A stretch of DNA of 64,000 nt from OMPR01 sp965183835 (GTDB lineage: Bacteria; Pseudomonadota; Alphaproteobacteria; Rhodobacterales; Rhodobacteraceae). The notes beneath the pieces were generated by a model. That model was not told where the DNA came from. It saw only the letters and a list, made by a program, of their open reading frames with translations, and did no database searches. A program made the translations under genes and the position numbers. Where the stretch lies: NCBI GenBank assembly GCA_965183835.1, contig CBCYME010000004.1:124001-188000 (forward strand), in the 5' to 3' direction. This document shows, in pieces, positions 26,223 to 35,933 of this stretch; the first letter of the stretch is position 1; the number at the start of each line of letters is the position of its first letter.

Positions 26223-26843
26223 TTAAGTAAATGGAATTATCAGTGCGACGCAAATGAGAAGGCCACCGGCAACGAGGTTGGTTCTTTCCATTGCGCGGGG
26301 TGTGGTCAAGAACCCCCGGGCGCGCCCGATTAAGCCTGCAAACGCCAAATTACCGATCAACGGCACGGAAAAGGACAGAAACAGGATTGGCAGCAAATCA
26401 ACCTTGGTGATCTGGCTGAGATCGAAGAACCCCGGCAACATGCCCATATAGAACAAGATCGCCTTTGGGTTTGCGAGAATGACAAAAAGCCCGGCAAGAA
26501 AACCGGCAAGCTTTCCGGGTTTAGTCAGCGTTTTGTTTTCCGCGATCTTCTTCTTTGAATTCACAAGGACGGAAATCCCCATCCCTAAAAATGTTGCGCT
26601 GGCGACATACCGCAAGATCTGCATGACACCGTCGAATTCAGACACCAGCCAAGATACGCCGACGATCGCTACAAGGGGCCAGACGATGTCGCCGACGGCG
26701 ACGCCCAACGCGAGCGGCCAGGCGGCTTGGAAGCCACCTGAGAGCGACCGCGCGACCAAAGCCAGCCAAACGGGCCCCGGTGTCAGAAATAAGACGAGCA
26801 AGGCCCCCGCGTAGAGGGCCATATCCCAAAAGGTTACTGTCAT
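26223..26843 (-). CDS. LysE/RhtB-family amino acid exporter
   Basis: This 206-residue membrane protein has about six hydrophobic segments and the family start LFLTPGPVWLALVARSLSGG, with GISVLV and NPKAILFYMGMLPGF further in. It probably exports an amino acid or derivative; the substrate is unknown. The start codon overlaps the recF stop by 4 bases (ATGA), so it is coupled to recF and sits between recF and gyrB. Confidence 0.88.
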   Translation of the reverse strand: MTVTFWDMALYAGALLVLFLTPGPVWLALVARSLSGGFQAAWPLALGVAVGDIVWPLVAIVGVSWLVSEFDGVMQILRYVASATFLGMGISVLVNSKKKIAENKTLTKPGKLAGFLAGLFVILANPKAILFYMGMLPGFFDLSQITKVDLLPILFLSFSVPLIGNLAFAGLIGRARGFLTTPRAMERTNLVAGGLLICVALIIPFT

Positions 26844-27937
26844 TGCGTGGTTACCTCTGAATTGCCGTCCGTCTCAGATACATGCAGCACCTGTGCCCGG
26901 TCCCCAAGTTCTGCGAACAGTTCGGGGCCGGTTCCGGTCATCCACGCCTGTGCGCCAAGAGCGCAGATTTCATCGTACAATGCCGCGCGGCGTTCAGCAT
27001 CCAAATGCGCGGCGACTTCATCCAGTAACACGATGGGTGGGGCACCGACTTGTTCTGATAAAGCGCGGGCATTGGCGAGGATCAGAGACACCAATAGCGC
27101 CTTTTGTTCGCCGGTAGAGCAATCTTTGGCGGGCACGCCCTTGGCGGCGAAAACGCCATAAATATCGCTACGGTGGGGACCGACTAGCGTGCGCCCTGCA
27201 GCCAGATCGCGAAATCGGCTTTCTGCCAAGGCATCGCGGAAATCGGACTCAGTCTCGGGCATGGCGCCTTCGGTTTGGGTTAGTTCCAGATCCGCGAAGG
27301 GGAATGCCGTCTCGGCCTTGGATTGAGCGGCCTTCAATTGGGCAAGGGCACTGACGCGCCCTTGGTGAATGAGCGACCCGGCCGTGGCCATTTGGGTTTC
27401 CAGCGCTGTGTACCAATGCGCATCGCGTACCTGCTCTTTGAGCAAGCGGTTGCGTTCGCGCATCGCCTTTTCATAGGTCAGTGACGCCTCAGCATGAGAG
27501 GGATCAAAACTAAGAGCCATGCGATCCAAGAACCGCCGCCGTCCTTCGGCCCCTTCAACCCAAAGCCGATCCATCGAGGGAATCAACCAAACCACCCTGG
27601 CCAAACGCCCCAGAGCGATCTGGTTGGCGGATTTATCGTTGATTTTGACCTGTCGGGCCGCACCTTGGTCAGACCATGTTTCGATTTCGTGCGTTTGACC
27701 CAGAACCGTAAGCAGGCCGGACAGTTTCCAGCCCAAAGCCTCGGGACGGCGGGCCATATCGGCCGCACTAGCGCGTCGCATTCCCCGTCCCGGGGAAAAC
27801 AACGACACCGCTTCGAGGATGTTCGTTTTTCCTGACCCGTTGTCGCCATGAATCGCAACAGGGCGGCCATCCAGGGATAGCCGCGCCAATTTGTGCGAAC
27901 GAAAATGAGAAAGAGTCAGCGCCGTCAGAGCCAACAC
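26840..27937 (-). CDS. recF: DNA replication and repair protein RecF
   Basis: This 365-residue SMC-like ATPase has Walker A GDNGSGKTN (about 31-39), the family motif VVWLIPSMDRLWVEGAEGRRRFLDR, and Walker B IVLLDEVAAHLD near residue 305. It loads RecA at gaps with RecOR. It follows dnaN in the standard dnaA-dnaN-recF order. The protein is complete. Confidence 0.96.
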   Translation of the reverse strand: MLALTALTLSHFRSHKLARLSLDGRPVAIHGDNGSGKTNILEAVSLFSPGRGMRRASAADMARRPEALGWKLSGLLTVLGQTHEIETWSDQGAARQVKINDKSANQIALGRLARVVWLIPSMDRLWVEGAEGRRRFLDRMALSFDPSHAEASLTYEKAMRERNRLLKEQVRDAHWYTALETQMATAGSLIHQGRVSALAQLKAAQSKAETAFPFADLELTQTEGAMPETESDFRDALAESRFRDLAAGRTLVGPHRSDIYGVFAAKGVPAKDCSTGEQKALLVSLILANARALSEQVGAPPIVLLDEVAAHLDAERRAALYDEICALGAQAWMTGTGPELFAELGDRAQVLHVSETDGNSEVTTQ

Positions 27938-27994
27938 GAGGCCGTCTCCTTTGTCTGGTCACGAAAGTGCGCCAAAGCTATCGGTTTCAGGCGG

Positions 27995-29113
27995 TTAAAC
28001 CCGCATCGGCATAACAACATAGACCGCGCTTTGGTCGTTGCCTTCGCGCATCAGGGTCGGATCACCTGCAGAGTTAAACATGAATACTGCGTTTTCGCGA
28101 TCAACTTGGCTGGCAATTTCCAGCAGGTATTTCGCATTAAATCCGATCTCAAGCGACTCATCGCTATAGGCCACCGCGAGCTCTTCTTCGGCGGCACCGC
28201 TGTCGGGTGCATTGACCGACAGGATCAACCGATCCTCTTCCAGCTGCAGTTTGACGGCGCGCGAACGCTCCGAGGATACGGTTGCAACACGATCTACCGC
28301 TTGGGCAAATTCGCTTGCGTCCACTTCCAAACGGCGTGTGTTGCCTTGCGGAATCACACGGGTGTAATCGGGGAACGTGCCATCAATGACTTTAGAGGTC
28401 AGGGTGATGTCAGGTGTTGCAAATCGGATTTTGGTTTCGCTGACAGAAACGGCGATAGCCATTTCGTCGTCGTCCAGCAACTTGCGCAGCTCACCCACGG
28501 TTTTGCGGGGGACGATGACACCCGCCATATCACTCGCGCCGGCGGGCAGATCCGCGTCAATCCGTGCCAGACGGTGGCCGTCTGTTGCAACACAGCGCAA
28601 CACCTTGCCGCCTTCGGCATCTGCGATGTGCATATAAACGCCGTTCAGGTAGTACCGTGTCTCTTCTGTCGAGATGGCGAATTTTGATTTGTCGAACAAG
28701 CGGCGTAAGATCGCAGCAGGGGCCGAGAAATTCGACTGGTACTCCGACGATGCCATGACCGGAAAATCTTCGCGCGGTAGGGTCGCCAGCGAGAAATTCG
28801 ACCGGCCTGCTTCGACGGTCAGACGGCCGGCTGCGGTATCCGCGGTGAGTGTGACCAGCGCCCCATCAGGCAGCTTGCGCACGATTTCATGCAGGGTTGT
28901 TGCAGCGACAGTGGTTGCGCCAGCGCGTTCGACCTGAGCCAAAGCTTTGTCGACGACTTCGATGTCCAGATCGGTGGCGCGGAACTGTACGCTCTCGCCT
29001 TCGGCCTCGATCAGCACGTTTGCCAGGATCGGGATGGTGTTGCGACGTTCGACAACCGACTGCGCCTGAGACACGGCTTTGAGAAGCGTGCCGCGTTCGA
29101 TGCTGATTTTCAT
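27995..29113 (-). CDS. dnaN: DNA polymerase III beta subunit (sliding clamp)
   Basis: This 372-residue clamp starts MKISIERGTLLKAVSQAQSVVERRNTIPIL and ends with VVMPMRV, both family hallmarks. Three clamp domains are spread over the full length. It tethers polymerase III to DNA. It is 57 bases upstream of recF, and the dnaA terminator separates it from dnaA. Confidence 0.97.
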   Translation of the reverse strand: MKISIERGTLLKAVSQAQSVVERRNTIPILANVLIEAEGESVQFRATDLDIEVVDKALAQVERAGATTVAATTLHEIVRKLPDGALVTLTADTAAGRLTVEAGRSNFSLATLPREDFPVMASSEYQSNFSAPAAILRRLFDKSKFAISTEETRYYLNGVYMHIADAEGGKVLRCVATDGHRLARIDADLPAGASDMAGVIVPRKTVGELRKLLDDDEMAIAVSVSETKIRFATPDITLTSKVIDGTFPDYTRVIPQGNTRRLEVDASEFAQAVDRVATVSSERSRAVKLQLEEDRLILSVNAPDSGAAEEELAVAYSDESLEIGFNAKYLLEIASQVDRENAVFMFNSAGDPTLMREGNDQSAVYVVMPMRV

Positions 29114-29295
29114 ACCCTATTATCCTTTGACTTGGACCATTACTGGAAGCCGGGACAGGCAACCTAGCGGTTTGCCCCTGCAACACAAGGTTTTTCATGG
29201 ATTTGTCGGTTGGAAAACCAAGGGCGTCAAGGGGGGCGTGACGCGAATGGCACAGTTGTCGGTGAATCGTTGGAATGTGCACACATGTTGCGAAC

Positions 29296-29325
29296 AAAAA
29301 AGGCCCCGAACCGAGGTTCAGGGCC
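29296..29325 (-). terminator. Intrinsic terminator of dnaA
   Basis: On the minus strand GGCCCTGAACC pairs with GGTTCGGGGCC (one mismatch), followed by TTTTTT, 22 bases past the dnaA stop. Confidence 0.85.
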
Positions 29326-29347
29326 AAATAGAAAATGGGTGGGGATC

Positions 29348-30745
29348 TTAAGCTTCGAGCGCACGGCGCAGCATTTCGACATCTTCTGCAATTTGTCCGT
29401 CGGTCGATTTCAACTCTTCGATACGACGCACACCATGCATGATGGTGGTGTGATCGCGGCCACCAAACCGACGCCCGATTTCCGGCAGTGACCGGCTGGT
29501 CAATTGCTTGCACAGATACATCGCAACCTGACGTGGACGCGCGTAAGAGCGCAACCGCTTGGGGCCAATAATGTCGCTGAGACGGATGTTGTAATAATCC
29601 GATACTTTGCGCTGGATCTCTTCGACAGTGATCTTGCGTTCAGAGGCGCGGAGAACATCGGCCAGGCAATCCTGGGTTAGGTCCATATCGATTTCACGGC
29701 CAACCAAAGAGGCAAACGCGAACAAGCGGGTCAGTGCCCCCTCAAGAACGCGCACGTTGGTCGAGATACGGTGGGCCAGAAACTCCAGAACGCCGTCGGC
29801 AATTTCCAAGCCCGGATAGGTGGCGCTGTGCTGCTGAACTTTGTTTTGAAGGATGCCAAGGCGCAATTCGTAATCGGTCGGATGCAGGTCGACGACCAAG
29901 CCACACTGAAGGCGGGACTTTACGCGATCTTCGAGATCTTTGATCTCACCGGGGGCGCGGTCAGCCGAGATGATGATCTGTTTGTTCTGATCAACCAAGG
30001 CATTGAATGTGTGGAAAAACTCTTCCTGAGTTGAGTCTTTGCCTGCGATGAACTGCACGTCATCAACCATCAGGACATCGACTGACCGGAACAGGTGTTT
30101 GAAATCCATCATCCGACGTTCACGCAGGGCTTGAACGAAGCGATACATGAATTGCTCTGCAGACAGATAGAGCACGTTCAACTCAGGCTTCTGAGTTTTC
30201 AGCTCCCACGCGATGGCATGCATCAGGTGCGTTTTACCAAGTCCAACTCCACCGTACAGAACCAGCGGATTAAAGGTGACGGGCCCCCCTTCGGCAACGC
30301 GACGCGCGGCGGCATGAGCCAGCTCGTTTGGTTTGCCAACGACAAAGCGGTCAAACGTGAAGCGCGCATCCAACGGGGCGGCCTGCAATGATTCCATCTG
30401 GTCCTGTGACGCGGATACGGCGGCCTTGCTGCTCAGGCTGGGCGCCGCTGGTGCGGTCACGGGTTGTGCTGTGGTGTTGGCCGCAGCAGGACGGGCGGTC
30501 GAATTGGCGGCAACCCGAAAGGCCAGTCGCTGGACCGTTTCACCCGAGGTGTTCAGTTCGTACAGGATCAAATCAGCAAAGTTCTGGCTGACGTAGTTCC
30601 CCATAAAATTGGTCGGAACTGTAAACACTGCAACCCCGTCTTGCAGTTCTTCAAATTCCAGCGGCTCAATCCACGTCGTGTAGTTGTTTTGGCCGACGGT
30701 TTTTTGCAGCCGCTCTCTGAGCTGTCCCCATTTTTCTTGTGTCAT
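29348..30745 (-). CDS. dnaA: Chromosomal replication initiator DnaA
   Basis: From the ATG at 30745 (MTQEKWGQL) the product is 465 residues; an ATG five codons earlier (30760) is also possible. Domain I (about 1-85) is followed by an Ala/Thr-rich linker, the AAA+ domain with Walker A GGVGLGKTH and Walker B VLMVDDVQFI, and the C-terminal DnaA-box-binding helix-turn-helix with GGRDHTTIMHGVRR. It initiates replication. It is monocistronic to judge from its terminator. Confidence 0.97.
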   Translation of the reverse strand: MTQEKWGQLRERLQKTVGQNNYTTWIEPLEFEELQDGVAVFTVPTNFMGNYVSQNFADLILYELNTSGETVQRLAFRVAANSTARPAAANTTAQPVTAPAAPSLSSKAAVSASQDQMESLQAAPLDARFTFDRFVVGKPNELAHAAARRVAEGGPVTFNPLVLYGGVGLGKTHLMHAIAWELKTQKPELNVLYLSAEQFMYRFVQALRERRMMDFKHLFRSVDVLMVDDVQFIAGKDSTQEEFFHTFNALVDQNKQIIISADRAPGEIKDLEDRVKSRLQCGLVVDLHPTDYELRLGILQNKVQQHSATYPGLEIADGVLEFLAHRISTNVRVLEGALTRLFAFASLVGREIDMDLTQDCLADVLRASERKITVEEIQRKVSDYYNIRLSDIIGPKRLRSYARPRQVAMYLCKQLTSRSLPEIGRRFGGRDHTTIMHGVRRIEELKSTDGQIAEDVEMLRRALEA

Positions 30746-30760
30746 CGGTGCCTCACGCAT

Positions 30761-31236
30761 CCCATCTTCTCTCGGCCATTTTTGGCCTTATTACCCATCC
30801 AGTTTGCCGGGCCTTCACCGGCAGAATTCACGCACAAAGAGGATGTGTTCGCCGACCGCTAAAGTCGTCGCCTGATGCCCAAAAGACATCAAAATAGGTC
30901 AAACGCGATGTGCTAGGCTCTCATCCCCGACAGCCAACACAAACATCGTACCTATTACACACTCATTTTCCGACAGGGCCATGGATTAGGTTTCCCTAAC
31001 CGTACAGCAGGTCGATCACATCGGGGCAGTCCCGATTTATCGACAATCGCTTTTTGTCTATCTGATGCCCATCAGAGTGACCTTAAAAGCAGCCCGTCCC
31101 CCCAAGCGAGTGAATCGCTGGAACAGTGGTAGCAAGTCTGTGGGCGAACCGGCAATCAAACTCTGCGGTTGACTCAGTGATTGGCCAGAAAGAATCTCTT
31201 GTCCCGCAGGCAGCGCGGATTCCGTGCAACAGACAT
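30761..31236. promoter_or_regulatory. dnaA upstream region (promoter, no clear DnaA-box cluster)
   Basis: There is no gene in about 480 bases. The nearest approach to the TTATNCACA DnaA box that I found is TTATCGACA (about 31038), one mismatch. An inverted repeat TTAGG-TTTC-CCTAA lies at 30986-30999 and could be a regulatory site for dnaA. There is no AT-rich unwinding tract with clustered boxes, so this is not assigned as the origin. Confidence 0.45.
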
Positions 31237-31266
31237 AAAAAAAGGCGCTGCATGACGCAGCGCCTT
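31237..31266 (-). terminator. Intrinsic terminator of rpsT
   Basis: On the minus strand GGCGCTGC-GTCAT-GCAGCGCC is a perfect 8-bp stem followed by seven T. Confidence 0.93.
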
Positions 31267-31304
31267 GGATTCAGCTAAGTCAAAACCGACTCAGGTGAGT
31301 CGCT

Positions 31305-31568
31305 TTAGCCCAGGGATTTAACCCGTGCGGACAAACGCGACACTTTCCGTGATGCGGTGTTTTTGTGGTAAACGCCTTTGGTGACGCCGCGCATCAATTC
31401 GGGCTGAGCGGCACGCAGAGCTGCGGTTGCTGCTTCTTTGTCGCCAGATTCGATGGCTTCTTCTACTTTACGCAGGAAGGTGCGGATGCGCGAACGACGG
31501 GCTTTGTTTACAGCGAAACGGGCTTCGTTCTGACGGGCGCGTTTTTTTGCCTGAGGCGAATTTGCCAT
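31305..31568 (-). CDS. rpsT: 30S ribosomal protein S20
   Basis: This 87-residue, highly basic protein starts MANSPQAKKRARQNE and has the S20 end KNTASRKVSRLSARVKSL. It binds 16S rRNA in the small subunit. It has its own terminator downstream. Its position next to dnaA is common in alphaproteobacteria. Confidence 0.97.
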   Translation of the reverse strand: MANSPQAKKRARQNEARFAVNKARRSRIRTFLRKVEEAIESGDKEAATAALRAAQPELMRGVTKGVYHKNTASRKVSRLSARVKSLG

Positions 31569-31749
31569 GATATTGGACCTTTGTCTTCGGGTTCAGTTTG
31601 TTTCGATAGCGCAATGCCAAACCTGACCCGGATCAGATCCACCGGTGTGATTCTAGCCAGAGCGGGCTGCACGCGCATGTATAACGGCGGTCTTTACTCG
31701 AACTTTCGGGTGTTGCCAACCGGATTCGGATCAAGTGGGCCGGAAATGG

Positions 31750-31778
31750 AAAAAGGCAGGCGTTTTGACCTGCCTTTT
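31750..31778 (-). terminator. Intrinsic terminator of the enoyl-CoA hydratase gene
   Basis: On the minus strand GGCAGG-TCAAAACG-CCTGCC is followed by TTTTT. It starts about 20 bases after the stop. Confidence 0.85.
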
Positions 31779-31799
31779 CAGTCAATTTTGGTTGCGGAA

Positions 31800-32576
31800 T
31801 TACTTGTCCCGAAATTGGGCCTGACGTTTTTCAAGGAACGCGGCCATGCCTTCTTTCTGATCTTCGGTCGCAAACATCGAATGGAACACGCGGCGTTCAA
31901 ACAGAATGCCTTCGTTCAGGGTCAGCTCATAGCTGCGGTTCACCGCTTCTTTTGCGGCAGCCGTGGTCAGGGTCGATTTTTCTGCAATTTTCTGCGCGGC
32001 GCTTGTGGCTTCTTCTAGCAGCTTTTTGGCAGGAACCACCCGGCTCACCAATCCGGCGCGTTCAGCTTCTTCGGCGTTCATGAAGCGGCCTGTCAGGTTC
32101 ATATCCATGGATTTGGATTTACCGACGAAACGCGTCAGGCGCTGCGTGCCGCCAATCCCTGCAATCACACCGAGGTTGATTTCAGGTTGGCCAAATTTAG
32201 CGGTGTCAGAGGCGATTACGAAATCGCACAGCATCGCCAATTCGCAGCCACCGCCCAACGCATATCCGCTAACAGCAGCGATGATAGGTTTGCGGATTGC
32301 GATGATCCGGTCGTTGACCATTGCGAACAGGTTTTCGCCATAGACTTCTACAAAGCTCTTGGTGGACATCTCTTTGATGTCGGCACCTGCGGCGAATGCT
32401 TTGTCTGATCCGGTCAGAATAATGCAGCGCACCTTGTCGTTTGCATCGGCGTCTTCGAGCGCCGTGCACAATTCACCCACAAGTTGGGCGTTCAGCGCAT
32501 TCAGGGCGTCAGGACGATTCAGTTTGACAAGGGCTACGTGGTCTTCAACGTCGACGATGATCGTCTCAAAGGCCAT
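31800..32576 (-). CDS. Enoyl-CoA hydratase (crotonase family)
   Basis: From the ATG at 32576 (MAFETIIVD) the enzyme is 258 residues, the normal length. It has the oxyanion-hole motifs AAGADIKEM and GYALGGGCELAM, and both catalytic Glu in the usual places (CELAM and FGQPEINLG). It hydrates trans-2-enoyl-CoA in beta-oxidation. An upstream in-frame ATG (32828) lies inside mutM and is rejected. It lies downstream of mutM on the same strand. Confidence 0.93.
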   Translation of the reverse strand: MAFETIIVDVEDHVALVKLNRPDALNALNAQLVGELCTALEDADANDKVRCIILTGSDKAFAAGADIKEMSTKSFVEVYGENLFAMVNDRIIAIRKPIIAAVSGYALGGGCELAMLCDFVIASDTAKFGQPEINLGVIAGIGGTQRLTRFVGKSKSMDMNLTGRFMNAEEAERAGLVSRVVPAKKLLEEATSAAQKIAEKSTLTTAAAKEAVNRSYELTLNEGILFERRVFHSMFATEDQKEGMAAFLEKRQAQFRDK

Positions 32577-32640
32577 GGAAAATGCTTTCGGTTGTTCCGT
32601 TCTGGACCGATTCCTTACCACGCGGGGGAATTGGTTCAAG

Positions 32641-33492
32641 TTATCTTTGGCATTGCGGACAGTAGAAGGATGAGCGTCCCGATTGGGTGATTCTCGCAAT
32701 TTCACTGTCACAGCCCTCGGTACGGCAGGGGTCTCCCTCGCGTCCGTACACATCAAAGGAATGCTGAAAATATCCAAGTTCTCCATCGGCTTGGCGGAAA
32801 TCCTTGAGCGAGGATCCCCCCGCATCAATGGCGTCTGACAGGACCTGGCGGATGATCGGAACCAGCGTCTCGACTCGCTTTGCGGCGATCTGTCCTGCCT
32901 TGCGACGTGGCGAAATTCCCGCGCGAAACAATGCCTCGCAAACGTAAATATTTCCCAAACCGGCGACGATTCCCTGATCCAATAGGGCGGATTTCACAGG
33001 ACTGTTCTTGTTCGTAAAGGCATCTATGAGATGTCGCTCGTGAAAATCGTTGCCCAAAGGTTCGGGCCCTAGCACCGCCAACAGCTTGTGATTTTCGGCC
33101 GTGGCGGTGGGCAACAGATCCATAGCCCCAAACCGACGTGGGTCGTTGAACGTCACGCGTGCGCCGCTTGCCATGTGAAACACCACATGGTCATGTTTTT
33201 GCGTGGTTGGGTGGTCATGGACGAATTGCCCCAGCGGATCACCTGACACGGTCATACGCCCCGACATGCCCAGATGAACCAACAGCGTTTCGCCACTGCT
33301 GAGATCCACCAGAATGTACTTTGACCGCCGCCGGAGGCGGTCCACGCGTTGCCCTGACAGCCGTTCGGCCATGCGGTCCGGGAAAGGCCAGCGCAGATCG
33401 GGGCGATTCACATCTGCCTTTTCGATCACAATCCCCTCCATCGCGGGGGTCAGTCCACGTTTCACCGTCTCGACTTCGGGCAATTCCGGCAT
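32641..33492 (-). CDS. mutM: Formamidopyrimidine-DNA glycosylase
   Basis: This 283-residue protein starts MPELPEVETV (Pro1 nucleophile after Met removal, Glu2 catalytic), has a helix-two-turn-helix (about 150-215) and ends in a zinc finger C-x4-C ... C-P-Q-C. It removes 8-oxoguanine and related lesions and cuts the strand. It is divergent from ubiE with an 85-base gap. Confidence 0.96.
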   Translation of the reverse strand: MPELPEVETVKRGLTPAMEGIVIEKADVNRPDLRWPFPDRMAERLSGQRVDRLRRRSKYILVDLSSGETLLVHLGMSGRMTVSGDPLGQFVHDHPTTQKHDHVVFHMASGARVTFNDPRRFGAMDLLPTATAENHKLLAVLGPEPLGNDFHERHLIDAFTNKNSPVKSALLDQGIVAGLGNIYVCEALFRAGISPRRKAGQIAAKRVETLVPIIRQVLSDAIDAGGSSLKDFRQADGELGYFQHSFDVYGREGDPCRTEGCDSEIARITQSGRSSFYCPQCQR

Positions 33493-33577
33493 TTAGACGC
33501 TCCTATTCCATTGGGCCGCATTGTGCCCATCTTCCAGCGCCCTATAACAGAGGCGAATTCAACGAACGGCAAGCAAC

Positions 33578-34330
33578 ATGTCTGACAGCTCTGATAAAAC
33601 CACCCATTTCGGGTTTGAAACGGTCCCCGAAGGCGAAAAAGCCGGGCGCGTGCAGGGCGTGTTCAACTCGGTCGCCAGTAAATATGACATCATGAACGAC
33701 GTGATGAGCATGGGCATTCACCGGGTCTGGAAAGACGCGATGATGGATTGGCTTGCGCCACGCCCTGGGCAACGGTTGCTGGATGTGGCCGGTGGGACGG
33801 GTGATATTTCGTTCCGGTTCCTGAAACGTGCCGGAGAAGGGCATTCAACCGTTCTGGACCTGACCGAACCTATGCTGATCGAAGGGCGCAAACGCGCCGA
33901 GGCCGAACAGCGAGCGGACAGCTTGGATTGGGTGGTTGGCGACGCCATGGCGCTGCCGTTCGAGGACAACACCTTTGACGTCTATACAATTTCCTTTGGC
34001 ATCCGGAACGTGACGCGACCGCAAGTGGCGCTAAACGAAGCCTATCGCGTTTTGCGCCCCGGTGGTCGTTTGATGGTGCTCGAGTTTAGCCAGCTGCCAA
34101 ATCCAGCGATGCAAAAAGCCTATGACCTCTATTCCTTCAACGTGATTCCACGCATGGGGCAGGCGATCGCGGGGGATTATGACAGCTACCAATATCTGGT
34201 CGAATCGATCCGCAACTTCCCTGATCAGGACACGTTCTTGGATATGGTCAAAACCGCCGGTTTTTCGAACGCGAAATACCGCAATCTGAGCCTTGGCATT
34301 GCTGCCCTGCATTCGGGTTGGAAGATCTAA
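33578..34330 (+). CDS. ubiE: Ubiquinone/menaquinone C-methyltransferase
   Basis: This 250-residue SAM methyltransferase has the SAM motif LLDVAGGTGDIS (about 67-78) and family motifs YDIMNDVMSMGIHRVWK and SFGIRNVTR. It methylates the ubiquinone precursor ring. Its stop is followed immediately by the ubiB start (TAAATG), so the two are coupled. Confidence 0.96.
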   Translation: MSDSSDKTTHFGFETVPEGEKAGRVQGVFNSVASKYDIMNDVMSMGIHRVWKDAMMDWLAPRPGQRLLDVAGGTGDISFRFLKRAGEGHSTVLDLTEPMLIEGRKRAEAEQRADSLDWVVGDAMALPFEDNTFDVYTISFGIRNVTRPQVALNEAYRVLRPGGRLMVLEFSQLPNPAMQKAYDLYSFNVIPRMGQAIAGDYDSYQYLVESIRNFPDQDTFLDMVKTAGFSNAKYRNLSLGIAALHSGWKI

Positions 34331-35860
34331 ATGCGCGGACCACACAATATCATTCGCCTGATCCGAACAGGCGCCACGTTAGAGCGCACAGGTGCCATGA
34401 ATGTGGTGCTGGACGCGTTTGAGGCCCCACCATTGCTGCGGTTTGTGGCCCACGCTTTGGGTAAACCTTTTCAATGGCTTGGGTACAAAGGCGATCCTGA
34501 CATGCCTCCGGCGACCCGTGCGCTGACGGCGTTGGGACCTGCGTATATCAAATTCGGTCAGGTTCTATCGACACGCCCCGATGTTGTTGGCGAGGATCTG
34601 GCGGAACAGTTGCGGGTGCTTCAGGACAAACTCCCTCCGTTTTCCAAGGCCGAAGCAATGGCCGAAGTGGAAAAGGAATTGGGGCGTTCTGTGGCCGAGA
34701 TCTTTTCCGAATTTAGCGAACCGATTGCAGCGGCTTCTATTGCTCAGGTTCATCGCGCGCGTCTGGCCGATTCCGATCAGGTTGTGGCAGTCAAAGTGTT
34801 GCGTCCGGGGATCGAGCGTGCGTTTCGCAAAGACGTGGATGCGTTCTATTTCGCAGCACGGATTGTTGATCTGTTCGCCCCGGGTGCACGTCGCTTGCGC
34901 CCGATGGAGGTGATCGAACACTTTGATGGCGTGGTACAGGGCGAGTTGGATCTGCGGTTGGAAAGCTCTGCGGCGTCAGAATTTGCGGCCAACACCACAG
35001 ACGACGAAGGCTTCCAGCTGCCTCAGATCGTGTGGAATTACTCGGCCCGTCGAGTGATGACGCTGGGCTGGGCAGATGGTGTGCCGCTTGGGGATAACGA
35101 CGCGATTGACGGGGCTGGGCATAACCGGGTCGATCTGGGCGAACGTGTGCTGCGTCTGTTCCTGATGCACGCGTTGCGTGACGGATTTTTCCATGCGGAT
35201 ATGCATCAGGGGAACCTGAAGGTCGCCGCAAATGGCGATATTATTGCCTATGATTTCGGCATCATGGGGCACATCGATGAATACACGCGCCGGGTTTATG
35301 CCGAGATCCTGTTTGGTTTTATCCGTCGTGACTACAAGCGGGTGGCCGAGGTGCATTTTGAGGCCGGATATGTGCCTGCCAATCAGGATGTTGACGAATT
35401 CGCCCGTGCCTTGCGCGCGGTTGGGGAACCGATTTTCGGGATGGACGCCACGCATATCTCGATGGGTCGATTGTTGAGCTATCTGTTTGAAGTCACAGAA
35501 CGTTTTGGCATGGAAACGCGTACCGAGCTGATCTTGTTGCAGCGCACGATGGTCGTGGTCGAAGGCGTGGCGCGGTCTTTGAACCCCCATATCAATATCT
35601 GGGAAGTCGCCCACCCCGTGGTCGAGGATTACATCAAGAAATCCATCGGGCCGCGTGCGATCGTTTCGGATCTGGCCAAGACCGCCAAGGTGTTGGCGCG
35701 CTTTGGTCCGCGGTTGCCGGGGTTGGTTGAGCAAGCTTTGATCGCGCAAACGCATGTGTCGGATCAGCAGCCATCTGCATGGCGGACTGCGATTGGTCCA
35801 GCCGTGCTCGGGGCGGTTGTTGGCGGGGGTGCCGTCTTGGCGGCTATTTCGTTGTTCTAA
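34331..35860 (+). CDS. ubiB: Ubiquinone biosynthesis kinase-like protein
   Basis: This 509-residue ABC1/ADCK-family protein has the K-x-G-Q motif YIKFGQVLSTRPD, an Ala-rich loop AAASIAQVH, a catalytic-loop-like HADMHQGNL and a metal-binding YDFGIMG. A C-terminal membrane helix (about 487-507) anchors it. It supports coenzyme Q synthesis as an ATPase. It is in an operon with ubiE and is followed by a strong terminator. Confidence 0.95.
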   Translation: MRGPHNIIRLIRTGATLERTGAMNVVLDAFEAPPLLRFVAHALGKPFQWLGYKGDPDMPPATRALTALGPAYIKFGQVLSTRPDVVGEDLAEQLRVLQDKLPPFSKAEAMAEVEKELGRSVAEIFSEFSEPIAAASIAQVHRARLADSDQVVAVKVLRPGIERAFRKDVDAFYFAARIVDLFAPGARRLRPMEVIEHFDGVVQGELDLRLESSAASEFAANTTDDEGFQLPQIVWNYSARRVMTLGWADGVPLGDNDAIDGAGHNRVDLGERVLRLFLMHALRDGFFHADMHQGNLKVAANGDIIAYDFGIMGHIDEYTRRVYAEILFGFIRRDYKRVAEVHFEAGYVPANQDVDEFARALRAVGEPIFGMDATHISMGRLLSYLFEVTERFGMETRTELILLQRTMVVVEGVARSLNPHINIWEVAHPVVEDYIKKSIGPRAIVSDLAKTAKVLARFGPRLPGLVEQALIAQTHVSDQQPSAWRTAIGPAVLGAVVGGGAVLAAISLF

Positions 35861-35868
35861 AAGAAAAA

Positions 35869-35893
35869 GGCGCGAATAAACCGCGCCTTTTTT
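35869..35893 (+). terminator. Intrinsic terminator of ubiE-ubiB
   Basis: GGCGCG-loop-CGCGCC is followed by six T, eight bases after the ubiB stop. The preceding A-run on the plus strand may make it bidirectional, serving the thiolase gene too. Confidence 0.9.
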
Positions 35894-35933
35894 GTCAGAT
35901 GCTTGCTCGGGTCAAGGACCCGAGAGCTGTTGA

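Noticed and set aside
31038..31046. TTATCGACA as a DnaA box
   Set aside because: One mismatch to consensus and isolated; chance match is likely.
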